Source of the DNA: Winkia neuii subsp. neuii DSM 8576 | GTDB lineage: Bacteria > Actinomycetota > Actinomycetes > Actinomycetales > Actinomycetaceae | Assembly: GCF_000420405.1 (NCBI RefSeq) | Contig: NZ_ATUW01000007.1 | Coordinates: 89,381 to 153,380 of the forward strand | Length of the DNA: 64,000 nt | Direction of reading: 5' to 3' | Shown here: positions 54,811 to 63,591 of the stretch, one piece after another | Position numbering within the stretch: position 1 is the stretch's first letter | Layout: each line of letters starts with the position of its first letter | Translations under genes and position numbers: made by a program | The notes under the pieces: generated by a model | The model's database searches: none | Seen by the model: the letters and a program-made list of their open reading frames with translations, nothing else | What the model was told of the DNA's origin: nothing

Positions 54811-55514
54811 CTGGATATCTCGCGAACTTTGCGCAGCCAGTTTGCGAACATTTGGTGGCCTTCACTGGTGGTTACAGATTCCGGGTGGAATTGCACGCCC
54901 CATAGCGGGGCTTCTTTGTGTTCGAGCCCCATTATGGTGCCGTCGTCGGTTTTGGCGTTTACGGCCAGTTCGGCGGGGATTGTTTCTGGATCTACTGCTA
55001 GGGAGTGGTAGCGCGTCACTTGCAGGGGGTTGTCGAGGCCGGCAAAGATGCCGGCTCCGGAGTGGTGTATCAGCGAGGTTTTGCCGTGCATTAGCTGTGG
55101 GGCCCGCACTATTTTTGCGCCGCATATTTCGGCTAACCCCTGTTCTCCTAGGCATACTCCTAGCATGGGTTTGCCTAGCTCTTTGCAGGCTTTTAGCACT
55201 TGTGGGCTGGATCCTGCTTCGGAGGGCGTGCCTGGTCCGGGGCTTATCAATACCCCGTCATAGGTTGAGATTGCGTCGGCTACGTCGGTTGCCTGGGTGG
55301 CGTAGGGAGCACTGCCATCTTGGTCGGTGTAGAAGCGTCCTCCGATCTTGTCGATGTCGACTTTGGCGGGAGCGCCTACTGCAACCCGGTCGTTGCGAAC
55401 TACTTCTACGGTCGCCCCTAGGGCGCGCAGGTAACCTACGATTGTCCAGACGAAGGAGTCGTAGTTATCCACGCAGAGTATTTTTAGGCCGGCGCCTACG
55501 TTTGCATTTTCCAT
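54807..55514 (-). CDS. Glutamine amidotransferase, TrpG/PabA-like
   Basis: 235 residues from ATG 55514; a longer upstream extension covers the small neighbouring gene and is not used. Class I amidotransferase with nucleophile Cys121 in GVCLGEQ (most family members have GVCLGHQ) and His-Glu in FHPESVT. NYDSFVW and SPGPGTP are the anthranilate/aminodeoxychorismate synthase motifs. A roughly 30-residue insertion (about 50-85) is present. This gene sits beside pknB in most actinobacteria (annotated trpG or pabA); no trpE partner is near, so the biological role is uncertain. Confidence 0.85.
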   Translation of the reverse strand: MENANVGAGLKILCVDNYDSFVWTIVGYLRALGATVEVVRNDRVAVGAPAKVDIDKIGGRFYTDQDGSAPYATQATDVADAISTYDGVLISPGPGTPSEAGSSPQVLKACKELGKPMLGVCLGEQGLAEICGAKIVRAPQLMHGKTSLIHHSGAGIFAGLDNPLQVTRYHSLAVDPETIPAELAVNAKTDDGTIMGLEHKEAPLWGVQFHPESVTTSEGHQMFANWLRKVREISR

Positions 55515-55522
55515 GTTTTTGC

Positions 55523-55678
55523 CTAATGAACAGTGTTTCCAGTCAGGTTGAAGTACTTTTCTGCCCACGGGTACACCCAGGTGAAAAGTACTGCAATAGT
55601 ACCCACTATTAGGATGAGTGCTTCTAGTAGTTTCACGAAGGTGGGGCCGGGAAGGATCCTCCACAGTGCAGCGTACAT
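55523..55678 (-). CDS. Small membrane protein next to the sortase
   Basis: 51 residues. One hydrophobic helix (FVKLLEALILIVGTIAVLFTWVYPW) with short ends, NLTGNTVH at the C-terminus. It starts on the sortase stop (TAATG), so it is translated with the sortase. Short proteins like this lie beside class E sortases in related genomes; no function is known. Confidence 0.7.
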   Translation of the reverse strand: MYAALWRILPGPTFVKLLEALILIVGTIAVLFTWVYPWAEKYFNLTGNTVH

Positions 55679-56421
55679 TAGTTTGCTCCTTCCAGTTCTG
55701 CGGGGATGCCGGTCTCGGGGGGCACCCAGTGGTCTAGTTTGGCGTGGACTATGTAGCGGTGGGTATTGCCGAATTGTCCGCCCGAGGCCGTAGCGCAAGT
55801 TGTGAGGGTCATCAGCCGTTCGGTGGGCTCAGCTCCGGGTTTTGACGGTACTGGGGCTATTACTCCTCCGTCGTCGGGGGTGGTTAGTTTTTTCTCGGTT
55901 ACTTTGTATACGAGCCAGGCTTTTTTGGTACGCACGATTATGTTGTTGCCCGCTTCTAGGCGGTCGATGTAACGGAAATTGGAGCCGTATGAGCGCCGGT
56001 GCGCGGCAACTGAGAAGTTACCTACTGCCCCCGGCAGGGCAGTGCGTTCGTAGTGGCCTGCTACGCCTCGATCCAGAATATATTGGGCGGAGCCTTCCAC
56101 CACTGGGACAACCATTTTTTCCCAGGCGGGCACGTGCAAACTTGCGAAGGTGGTATCCCATCCGGGCGGGTCGGTTGCGGGCGGGGCGTCATAGCGCAGA
56201 TCGCTTGAGATTTTCTTGGGTCCGTCGTTTAGCTGTTTGTCAAAATCGCTTAGGGCCGCGTTTTCTGCGGCAGAGACCTGCCAGTCCGTTACGTATACCT
56301 GCCAGAAAGCAAAGAGACCAATGATTACCCCAACTGTTATGAGCAGTTCCCCTATTACACTAATGGGGTCTGCTCCGCGCCGGCGCCGGCGGCTCCGCTG
56401 GGGGGTGCGAACGTGACTCAC
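55678..56421 (-). CDS. srtE: Class E sortase
   Basis: 247 residues from GTG 56421, chosen because GGAGG lies 7 bases upstream; a longer frame exists. One N-terminal helix (about 21-43), then the sortase barrel with His141 (AAHRRSYG), Cys209 (TLTTCAT) and Arg222 (THRYIVHAKL), the transpeptidase triad. Class E sortases of actinobacteria recognise LAxTG, matching LASTG and LAKTG in two proteins in the window. Situated beside crgA, its conserved location. It begins the operon with the 51-residue protein, the trpG-like gene and the P-loop protein. Confidence 0.92.
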   Translation of the reverse strand: MSHVRTPQRSRRRRRGADPISVIGELLITVGVIIGLFAFWQVYVTDWQVSAAENAALSDFDKQLNDGPKKISSDLRYDAPPATDPPGWDTTFASLHVPAWEKMVVPVVEGSAQYILDRGVAGHYERTALPGAVGNFSVAAHRRSYGSNFRYIDRLEAGNNIIVRTKKAWLVYKVTEKKLTTPDDGGVIAPVPSKPGAEPTERLMTLTTCATASGGQFGNTHRYIVHAKLDHWVPPETGIPAELEGAN

Positions 56422-56554
56422 CTGCCCACCTCCTAGTTTCGTCGCAACTATTGTATGAGCATTCACGTTCGTTTTACGTTCCATGTTGCAATTGTTCGCG
56501 TTGGAGCCACTACACTAGGGAACGACCAAATAAGTTTTTACCTCAGGAGTCGCA

Positions 56555-56821
56555 GTGGCCGAGTCCCGCAAGTCTAGTAAGTCCCGCGTTTCTAACGCCG
56601 ATGAATCCGAGTTGAATGCCGGCTGGTCTGCAGGCATGACACCTTCCCCGCGTTGGTGGGCGCCTGTTTCTGTGACGCTCATGATTCTGGGCCTGCTCTA
56701 CATTATCGTGTACTACATTTCTGGCGCCCACTACCCGATTGGGGCTATTGGAAACTGGAATCTAGCAATTGGCGTCGGCGTGGCCATGGTTGGCTTTTTG
56801 ATGTTGCTCAGGTGGAAGTAG
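56555..56821 (+). CDS. crgA: Cell division protein CrgA
   Basis: 88 residues. A polar N-terminus, the conserved SPRWWAPV, two helices (VTLMILGLLYIIVYYIS and GVGVAMVGFLMLL), and IGNWNLAIG between them. CrgA recruits or stabilises division proteins such as FtsI and FtsQ. GTG start with CAGGAG upstream. It is divergent from the sortase operon. Confidence 0.93.
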   Translation: MAESRKSSKSRVSNADESELNAGWSAGMTPSPRWWAPVSVTLMILGLLYIIVYYISGAHYPIGAIGNWNLAIGVGVAMVGFLMLLRWK

Positions 56822-56885
56822 CCTAACGGCTAAGGGCATTTTGGCGCAGTTTAGCTTGTTGTAGGCGCCTGGCGTCAATAGAAAT

Positions 56886-56914
56886 ATGGGGCAGAGGTTT
56901 ACCCTCTGCCCCAT
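56886..56914. terminator. Hairpin between crgA and ppiA
   Basis: ATGGGGCAGAGG pairs with CCTCTGCCCCAT around TTTAC. It lies between convergent genes and can serve both. Confidence 0.8.
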
Positions 56915-56931
56915 TTCTGCTGCCAGCTTTA

Positions 56932-57441
56932 TTAGTCGTTGATTTCGACAGATTCTATTACCACGTCTTCGAGGGGTCGATCCTGCGGTCCGGTGGGTAC
57001 TTTCGCTATTGCGTCAACGACTTTCTTGGATTCGTCGTCAGCCACTTTACCGAAGATGGTGTGGTGGTTTTGTAGGTGTGGGGTGGGGGCAACGGTGATG
57101 AAGAACTGGGAGCCGTTAGTGCCCGGGCCGGCGTTAGCCATCGCTAGCACGTAGGGCTCTCCGAAGGTTAGTTCGGGGTGGAATTCGTCTTTGAACTGGT
57201 ATCCGGGGCCGCCTGTACCGGTGCCTAGCGGATCGCCGCCTTGAATCATAAAGCCGTCGATTACGCGGTGGAAGATGACTCCGTTGTAGAGCGGCTCGGA
57301 GGTGGGCTTACCGTTCTTGGGGTTCACCCATTCGCGCTCGCCTAGGGCTAGTTCGCGGAAGTTTTTCACGGTTAGAGGGGCGTGGTTTGGGAATAGTTCT
57401 AGGCGGATGTCGCCTTTGTTAGTGTGCATTATTGCTTCCAT
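56932..57441 (-). CDS. ppiA: Peptidyl-prolyl cis-trans isomerase (cyclophilin)
   Basis: 169 residues without a signal peptide. The cyclophilin motifs [22 protein letters not shown] and HTIFGKV are complete, including the active-site Arg. It helps proteins fold in the cytoplasm. Position next to crgA is conserved in actinobacteria. Confidence 0.95.
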   Translation of the reverse strand: MEAIMHTNKGDIRLELFPNHAPLTVKNFRELALGEREWVNPKNGKPTSEPLYNGVIFHRVIDGFMIQGGDPLGTGTGGPGYQFKDEFHPELTFGEPYVLAMANAGPGTNGSQFFITVAPTPHLQNHHTIFGKVADDESKKVVDAIAKVPTGPQDRPLEDVVIESVEIND

Positions 57442-57466
57442 GGCTCTTATGTTGCCAGGGCGAGGG

Positions 57467-57498
57467 CGCCAACGCTAGTTCCAACATTGGCGTTGGCG
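57467..57498. repeat. Perfect 9-bp stem in the region before ppiA and the 57633 gene
   Basis: CGCCAACGC (57467-57475) and GCGTTGGCG (57490-57498) pair around 14 bases, and the loop contains CCAACATTGG. It lies in the divergent upstream region of ppiA and the gene at 57633, so a 5' regulatory structure is possible. Confidence 0.5.
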
Positions 57499-57632
57499 TC
57501 GTTTTTGTGTAGCCGAGGGCGAAATTTTGCGTCCACAGATTTGTAGGCCAAGCAAAACCTCGCTTTTGTTGGCAGAATAGGAAAGGTATACGCCGAAGGC
57601 GTTTCGGCGCTGACGATATAAGGAGCATGTGG

Positions 57633-58394
57633 ATGTTCGGTAGGAAGAAGGAAGCATCGACCGAGGCCATCGAGTCGGTCCGCGACCACGCTCATGGTTG
57701 GATTGACGCGGCCGCCGATTATGTGGCCCCCAAGGTTGATCAGGCTTCGAAGGCTATTCGGCCTGTTTACCAGGATGCGCGCGCACGTTTCGAGGACGAG
57801 ATTTTGCCGCGTGTGAGCGAGGCTAGCGAGAAGTTGCAGAAGGATGTTCTGCCTTCTTTGGAACAAAAGGCTCAGGATGCCACCGAGGCCACTAAACGCT
57901 ACGGTAAGGCAGCTCAGTCTTCGGCTAAGAAGTATGCGGCAGTGGCTGCTGCTTCGCCTGCAGTAAAGAAGACTCGTGCTGCCGCACAGTCGGCTAAGTC
58001 TGCTGCGCTCGACACTCCGGTTCCGTCGAAGCGGGAACTGAAGAAGGCGGCTAAGCAGGCAGCCAAGCAGGCTAAGAAGGCTGCTAAGGACAATAAGAAG
58101 GCTTTGGCTAAGGCTCGCAAGTCTAATGGTTCGTCTAAGGGCGGGCTTATTGCGTTGCTAATTGCTGCCGCTGTTGGTGCTGCCGGTTATGTGGCTTGGC
58201 GCCGCACGAAGCCGGTTGAAGATCCGTGGGCCGAGGAATATTGGGAGGACGTAAAGATGGATCTGCCTATTGACGACCAGGAAGTACCTAACGAACAGGC
58301 CGAGGACGCCGCTACCACCGATCAGGTGCAGGATCGCACCGAGCAGAAGGTGCAGGCTCACCAGGCTGGTTTGGATGAGCATTCTGACAACTAG
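57633..58394 (+). CDS. Membrane-anchored helical Ala/Lys-rich protein
   Basis: 253 residues from ATG 57633, which has AGGAG at the right distance (ATG 57627 is too close to it). The N-terminal 160 residues are almost all amphipathic helix, rich in Ala, Lys and Glu, with repeated KKAAKQAAKQAKKAAKDNKK-type segments. One membrane helix (GGLIALLIAAAVGAAGYVAW, about 170-190) and an acidic C-terminus follow. No family was recognised with certainty; related proteins of unknown role are common in actinobacteria downstream of ppiA. Cytoplasmic N-terminal coiled coil is likely. Confidence 0.75.
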   Translation: MFGRKKEASTEAIESVRDHAHGWIDAAADYVAPKVDQASKAIRPVYQDARARFEDEILPRVSEASEKLQKDVLPSLEQKAQDATEATKRYGKAAQSSAKKYAAVAAASPAVKKTRAAAQSAKSAALDTPVPSKRELKKAAKQAAKQAKKAAKDNKKALAKARKSNGSSKGGLIALLIAAAVGAAGYVAWRRTKPVEDPWAEEYWEDVKMDLPIDDQEVPNEQAEDAATTDQVQDRTEQKVQAHQAGLDEHSDN

Positions 58395-58409
58395 TATTCA
58401 CTAGCGTTT

Positions 58410-58441
58410 CTGGGGAGGAGCTTCAGCTCCTCCCCAGTTTT
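58410..58441 (+). terminator. Rho-independent terminator
   Basis: CTGGGGAGGAGC and GCTCCTCCCCAG form a perfect 12-bp stem around TTCA, followed by TTTTG. It ends the transcript of the gene at 57633. Confidence 0.92.
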
Positions 58442-58536
58442 GTTTCTAAATCGCAGTTTTTAAGCGCCATTGAATACCCGGCCGTATCATAGGCGTAGTA
58501 GTCGTTTTATCTTATGTATTTTTCGAAGGGTGGCAC

Positions 58537-59883
58537 ATGGTTAAGCGTGCAATTGGTATTGCTCTCGCGTTCATTGGCCTTGTCGTGGGGGCGGGCTTCG
58601 CTTCGGGGCAAGAGATCTCCCAGTATTTCGTGGCTTTCGGTATTTCCGGTATTTGGGGAGCTGTCATTGCGGGGGTGGTTATGGCTGCTGCCGGTTTGGC
58701 CACTTTAGAGTTGGGGAGTTATTTTCAGGCTAAGGAACACCGTTTTGTTTTAGATCGTGTCACTCACCCTATTCTGTCTCGTTTTTTCGATGCTTCGATC
58801 ATGTTCACTTTGTTTTTCACTGGCGTGATCATGATTGCGGGTGCGGGTTCGAATCTGCAGCAGCAGTTTGGGCTGCCTATTTATGTGGGTGCCTTAATTA
58901 TGGTTGCCATGGTGATTTTGGCTGGCTTTTTGGACGTGGATAAGGTTACTCGGCTGATTGGTGCTATTACTCCGCTGGTGATCATTTTTTTGGTTTCGGT
59001 AGCTATTTATTCCATTGTTACTGCTACGGAATCTGTTTCTTCTCTTACTCCTGTTGCTCAGCAGACGGTTCATACTTCGTTGCCGCATTGGTCGGTTTCT
59101 GCTTTGAATTATGTGGGCATGGAGTTCATTATTGCCGTTTCCATGGCTATCGTGATGGGCGGCGATTTTGTGGATCCGCGTTCTGCGGGGCTGGGCGGAT
59201 TGCTTGGCGGCATCGTATTCGGTGTTTTATTAGCCTTGTCAGCTCTTGGTTTACTTTATGCGGTGCGCGATACTGCGGGGTTTGATATGCCTACGCTGCA
59301 AATGGTCGAGGTGGTCAGCCCTAAGCTAGCAATTGTGGTGGCGTTGATTATTTTCGGGATGATCTTCAATACTGCGATTGGCATGTTTTATGCGTTTGCT
59401 AAGAGGGCGGCTTCTGCTAGGCCGCAGCGTTTTCGCCCGATTTTGATTGTCACTACCCTGGTTGGTTTTGCGGTGAGCTTCATTGGGTTCAAGAAGTTGA
59501 TTGCTATTTTCTACCCAATTATTGGCTATATAGGCATTATTTTGATTGTGGTTATGGTTTATGCCTGGCTGCGGGAGCGGTCGAAGATTTCTGAGGAGGC
59601 CGAGCGGCGTGGCCGCATTCGAGCGCTGGTTGCTCGCAAGCTCAATCCCGGGGTGCGGTTTGGGCGCAAGCATGCTGCGGCGCTCAAGAGGGCACTTTCT
59701 AGGTCTCCGATTAAGGACAAGGATTTGTCGGATAGTATTCACGACGAGGTGGCCCACGAATTGGCTTCTGACGATCAGGTTGATTTCTCTGAGGAGGATG
59801 CAGCCAAATATTCGACGGAGCAAAAGGATGGGGCGAAGGAAGCTCGGGAGGCTGATCAGGGCAAGGGCTCTACTGCCAGGTAG
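58537..59883 (+). CDS. YkvI-like membrane transporter
   Basis: 448 residues with about ten helices. It starts with the GAGFASGQEISQYF motif of the YkvI/amino-acid permease-related family and ends in a charged cytoplasmic tail (about 350-448) rich in Arg, Asp and Glu. The family is thought to move amino acids or other small molecules, but the substrate is unknown. Ribosome binding site AAGGG about 6 bases upstream. It faces the T7SS-type cassette convergently. Confidence 0.8.
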   Translation: MVKRAIGIALAFIGLVVGAGFASGQEISQYFVAFGISGIWGAVIAGVVMAAAGLATLELGSYFQAKEHRFVLDRVTHPILSRFFDASIMFTLFFTGVIMIAGAGSNLQQQFGLPIYVGALIMVAMVILAGFLDVDKVTRLIGAITPLVIIFLVSVAIYSIVTATESVSSLTPVAQQTVHTSLPHWSVSALNYVGMEFIIAVSMAIVMGGDFVDPRSAGLGGLLGGIVFGVLLALSALGLLYAVRDTAGFDMPTLQMVEVVSPKLAIVVALIIFGMIFNTAIGMFYAFAKRAASARPQRFRPILIVTTLVGFAVSFIGFKKLIAIFYPIIGYIGIILIVVMVYAWLRERSKISEEAERRGRIRALVARKLNPGVRFGRKHAAALKRALSRSPIKDKDLSDSIHDEVAHELASDDQVDFSEEDAAKYSTEQKDGAKEAREADQGKGSTAR

Positions 59884-59937
59884 GTTCCGCCCCTGGACGC
59901 CGCAATCTGAGCTATAAGAGGACAATAGTCGCCGGCA

Positions 59938-60891
59938 TTAATACCTCATCGTAAAAAGTACGAGCGCAAAGACGGCCGCTAGCTCGCCGGCGAGCACTAC
60001 ACCTACACCTTTTGCGGTTCTAGCGGGATACTGGTGCTCTATTAAGAAAGAAGCAGAATAGGCTTCGGCCGGTAGCAAAACTCCCACCACTACGAAAAGG
60101 AGCACCAGTATCAAGATTGAGCCCCATTTCCCGTCGTAGATGGCCAACCCCAACAATCCTATGGCAGCAAGCACGTTTATTCCTACCGTCCTGCGAACCA
60201 GGTTCTTGTTTCGCAAAAGGAGCATATCTAGCACCGCCAAAACTACAGCCCCCAGGCCAATAGCTGCTGCCCATGGATTTGAAAATAGCGTATCGCCAGC
60301 AGTTAGGTGTACTGGACCACTGGCTTCTACCTGATAGAACGAGTTGGCCCGCCCCCGCTCTACCTGCTCCAGCAAAAGGTATTTTCCAACTTCCAGTCCA
60401 AACGTTTCACCTACACCTAGCGCTGCTAATGCAGCCACAATGTAGCCGCCCACCTCATTCGCTAGCGCTATGAAAACCATCGAGACAATGAATCCCCACA
60501 CCCCCAAAAAAGGGGGCATAAAGACTAAGTCAAGTAACACTACCCAAAGCGGACCTTCGCTGCGGTCCAACCCGCTAAGTCCCATGAAGAAGGAACTAGA
60601 CGTAATATCGCCACTGTGTGTCATATACAGCGACTGCCCGAAAGCTCCAGCAAGCATAATCCCTACAAGAATTAGAGACCAGACGACGATCCTACTCCAT
60701 GTCAGCCTTAGCCCACCGACCTGCCCGCATACCTTAGCCTGGCCCGAACCATGCGTGGCCTCGATTAAACCTATTGAGGGAATTTCATAGGGTAGACGAG
60801 GGCAGGTAGCACCATCTTCGCAGCTAGCGCCCGATTCACCATGCATTTCTGTCATATACCCCTTAGTGAATAATTTGTTCATCTCGTACAA
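59938..60891 (-). CDS. Polytopic membrane protein, paralogue of the neighbouring gene (candidate immunity protein)
   Basis: 317 residues, about six to seven helices after a polar N-terminus. The first start is TTG; ATG 60855 with AAGGGG upstream is an alternative. It shares blocks with the upstream protein at 60929: SLYMTHSGDI against SIYTVHSGDV, GETFGLEVGKYLLLEQVERG against GEGVGHELGIYLLLREIRTG, LFSNPWAA against IFSDPWVIW, and LLPAEAYSASFLIEHQYPA against LLPVEIMAVQMLIDTRYPA. No catalytic motif or known family. Last gene of the cassette. Confidence 0.75.
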   Translation of the reverse strand: MYEMNKLFTKGYMTEMHGESGASCEDGATCPRLPYEIPSIGLIEATHGSGQAKVCGQVGGLRLTWSRIVVWSLILVGIMLAGAFGQSLYMTHSGDITSSSFFMGLSGLDRSEGPLWVVLLDLVFMPPFLGVWGFIVSMVFIALANEVGGYIVAALAALGVGETFGLEVGKYLLLEQVERGRANSFYQVEASGPVHLTAGDTLFSNPWAAAIGLGAVVLAVLDMLLLRNKNLVRRTVGINVLAAIGLLGLAIYDGKWGSILILVLLFVVVGVLLPAEAYSASFLIEHQYPARTAKGVGVVLAGELAAVFALVLFTMRY

Positions 60892-60928
60892 GAGTTAGCG
60901 CGAAAACCAAAGCAGATGCTTTTACTTC

Positions 60929-61828
60929 TTAAGAACAAACCAACGCTGTCAAAGTAAATATTGCCCCCAACTCTGCAAACAATACAGTCGCCGAACCAGC
61001 CCCGCATATGGCAGGGTAACGCGTATCAATTAACATTTGAACAGCCATGATCTCAACCGGCAGCAGGAACATTAACAAGATAGCTACTGCCACCAGTAGT
61101 ATTCCTAAATATTGCCCCCTGTATATGACAAAACCTAGTAAAAACAGTCCAGACATACCCGTTAAAATCAACTGGAATACAGACATTTGGTGCCTATGCA
61201 GCAGATATGCCCCAACAATAGCCGCCACAGCAACCCCCACCGCCATCCAAATGACCCAAGGATCGCTAAATATAGATGAACTGGCATTTATTTGAACCGC
61301 ACGCGATTTTACGGGGTCATAAAACTTGTTCTGCCGGTTACCAGTTCTTATTTCTCGAAGCAACAGATAGATCCCGAGCTCATGTCCTACGCCCTCACCA
61401 AAACTAAGAGAACCGAACATACCGGCTGCTGCGCTCGCCTTGTTAAACCCTAGTCCGATCAGGAACCATGACGCCACAAAAGCCACCAACGCACCAAGGA
61501 TAGGAGTGAAAAACAGCGTTAAGAAGATAAGAACTACGCTGCCATACTGCCGGTCAAATGGCAGCAGCCCTACATACCACGCATCTGCTCCCACGTCCCC
61601 ACTATGCACAGTGTAGATAGACTGGGCCGCACAGCCTGCGACAGCAACAAAAGCTAGTACCACTATCCAAGCAGAAACCACCCGCCAGGAACACCTAGCT
61701 CCGCCAATCTTACTAGCTGCTTTACGCTGCACCTCTCCAAAACAGGCAGCCATCAAGGCCCCGCCCGACAACGGAGTCAAGTTCAACTTACCAGGGCGTC
61801 TTGCATCCATTTGCCGGCCCACGATCAT
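60929..61828 (-). CDS. Polytopic membrane protein, paralogue of the neighbouring gene (candidate immunity protein)
   Basis: 299 residues with a Cys- and Arg-rich N-terminus and about six helices; the first is VVSAWIVVLAFVAVAGCAAQ. Clear paralogue of the downstream protein along its whole length. It begins 21 bases after the stop of the T7SS-type protein gene, so the pair follows the effector, as immunity genes do. ATG 61828 is given, but the ribosome binding site is poor and internal starts are possible. Confidence 0.75.
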   Translation of the reverse strand: MIVGRQMDARRPGKLNLTPLSGGALMAACFGEVQRKAASKIGGARCSWRVVSAWIVVLAFVAVAGCAAQSIYTVHSGDVGADAWYVGLLPFDRQYGSVVLIFLTLFFTPILGALVAFVASWFLIGLGFNKASAAAGMFGSLSFGEGVGHELGIYLLLREIRTGNRQNKFYDPVKSRAVQINASSSIFSDPWVIWMAVGVAVAAIVGAYLLHRHQMSVFQLILTGMSGLFLLGFVIYRGQYLGILLVAVAILLMFLLPVEIMAVQMLIDTRYPAICGAGSATVLFAELGAIFTLTALVCS

Positions 61829-61848
61829 CCCCTACGTTTCATTACCAG

Positions 61849-63282
61849 CTAACTACTCAGTGACTTATACCAGCCATACGGCCTAACTAGCGTTTGCATA
61901 GTATTGCTATAAGAAATCTTATTTCGCGCACTTGGATCACTATAGCTTTGGTAGGTGGAGACGCCGTCTTTAATAATCGGTTTAAAGGGTTTAAAAGCAT
62001 GCCCAAATGCACCATTTTGTATTCCTCCGGAAACTCGATTGATTGCAGTTTGTAACGGCCCATAATTATATCCGACCGTTCTTTGCGCTGCCGTTTTTAT
62101 ATCCCCTGCCAGATTTCCCTTTACTACGGCAGTATTCAATTTAGCGAAGTTTTTCTTTGAGGGCAGAAGATCACCAAGTAGAATTTTCTTTAGCCCGTCA
62201 GGATGTCGCAGAAAAGATCCTTGTCCTCGCACTAACCTATTAACAGACTGTTCTATGGCGGCTGGGAATTTCTCCGAAGCTTTACTCGTGGTGAGTACCG
62301 GCTGTAAGTTCTCTGCCAATATTTTCGAAGTATTGGTAGAAGACATCTTGAAAGCCTCCTTAGCTGCGGCTGACCCACGTGCCGCCTTCACGCCGTTGCT
62401 AATTGCTGTTAATCCTGGAATTACCGTTAGGGCACCGAATAACGCGTCAATCCCAAACTCCAGCCCAGACTTATCCCCGACCCTCCACTGCATGAAACTA
62501 TCAGAAACAGTTATCGCTGCTGCTGCCGCAAGCGCGATAGCGAGAGCACCCCCACTGAAAAAACACGCCGCCAAAGCCAAAACCACAGCAGCGACCTTCG
62601 CTACCCCAACCAGGGCCTTCCACCAATCATTGTAGACAATATTTTCCCAACTGCTTAGTTTGGGGGCTTTATCGCGGGCCGCATCTATCCGCGCAGCTGT
62701 CGTATGAGCAGCCTCGTTATAATCATCCTTCACAGCCTTAACCTTGGCGGTAGCGTTCTCAATACGCCCGTTTGCCTCGTCTAATTTCTGCTGATACTGG
62801 CTAATCTGATTCTGCACCTGCAACAATTGGGCGCCAGTATCAGCACCAGCCGCGGCAGCCAGTCCAGCCCTGACCTTCTCGCCCTCAGCCTGCAACAGCG
62901 CACCCCTAGCTGCTCGCCGATCAGCATCAGCCCGCTCAGCCTCTCGAACCGCTAGGATTGCTTTTTGCTTCCAAGGCCCTAACCGTCCCCGCCAATCATT
63001 AAGCGCATCCACCACCTCGCGGAAACTTTCAGCAAACTTACTGAAATCAGCCGGCAACTCACCAGCCTTCTCCTTTAGCGCCTCAGCCCACTTTCCTTGC
63101 TGAACACCACCAGAATCAGCACTAAGCTGAGAAGCCATAGACTCGAAAGTATCAGCAAGAGCGCTATACCGCCTACACATGACACTAACCTGGCCAGAAT
63201 CACCACGAACAGGATTCCGTAACTGCCTTACCAAAAACCAATTCTCACCCAAAACTTCACCTTTCGCCCATACACGAGCCAA
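61849..63282 (-). CDS. Putative type VII-secreted protein with central hydrophobic domain
   Basis: 477 residues. The N-terminal part (about 22-110: NPVRGDSGQVSVMCRRYSAL, W64 in GKWAEAL) resembles the T7SS-secreted domain of large actinobacterial polymorphic-toxin-type proteins. Next come a charged coiled coil (about 113-205), a Trp-rich junction (WENIVYNDWWKALVG), a hydrophobic Ala/Gly-rich segment (223-260), a second hydrophobic segment (277-293), and a basic Ser/Asn-rich C-terminus without a known enzyme motif. A membrane-active effector is a reasonable guess. TTG start at 63282; TTG 63252 is also plausible. It follows the WXG100 and small helical genes. Confidence 0.7.
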   Translation of the reverse strand: MARVWAKGEVLGENWFLVRQLRNPVRGDSGQVSVMCRRYSALADTFESMASQLSADSGGVQQGKWAEALKEKAGELPADFSKFAESFREVVDALNDWRGRLGPWKQKAILAVREAERADADRRAARGALLQAEGEKVRAGLAAAAGADTGAQLLQVQNQISQYQQKLDEANGRIENATAKVKAVKDDYNEAAHTTAARIDAARDKAPKLSSWENIVYNDWWKALVGVAKVAAVVLALAACFFSGGALAIALAAAAAITVSDSFMQWRVGDKSGLEFGIDALFGALTVIPGLTAISNGVKAARGSAAAKEAFKMSSTNTSKILAENLQPVLTTSKASEKFPAAIEQSVNRLVRGQGSFLRHPDGLKKILLGDLLPSKKNFAKLNTAVVKGNLAGDIKTAAQRTVGYNYGPLQTAINRVSGGIQNGAFGHAFKPFKPIIKDGVSTYQSYSDPSARNKISYSNTMQTLVRPYGWYKSLSS

Positions 63283-63374
63283 CTATTAATGCCCTAGCGT
63301 CCTCGCCGTATTGAAATCTAATCCTGAGGTTGCGCTCTGAACATACTTAACAATTCAGCTTGTTTTTCAACCCT

Positions 63375-63566
63375 TTAATACTTATTTCTAGTACTTTGAA
63401 TTTGGCCATTAAAACTATTCACGGCAGCGATAACTGCGCGATGCCCGACATTGCTATCGTCAGGAGAAGCCTGCGAAACATTTTTCAAGCTAAGATTCGA
63501 TCTTATGTTTGCAAATTGCTGACTGAGAAAGTCAACTGTAGTCTGTTCAACTCTAGAATCCGGCAA
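63375..63566 (-). CDS. Small helical protein, T7SS adaptor-like
   Basis: 63 residues from TTG 63566, chosen because GAGG lies 8 bases upstream; the open frame extends to 63620, but its first codons lie in a strong hairpin. The sequence is mainly helical (TTVDFLSQQFANIRSNLSLK and VGHRAVIAAVNSFNGQIQST), with a NVGHRAV break, as in small partner proteins of LXG/T7SS effectors. No WXG motif. Between the WXG100 gene and the effector gene. Confidence 0.55.
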   Translation of the reverse strand: MPDSRVEQTTVDFLSQQFANIRSNLSLKNVSQASPDDSNVGHRAVIAAVNSFNGQIQSTRNKY

Positions 63567-63591
63567 TGCCCTCACCTCAAAATCAACTAAG

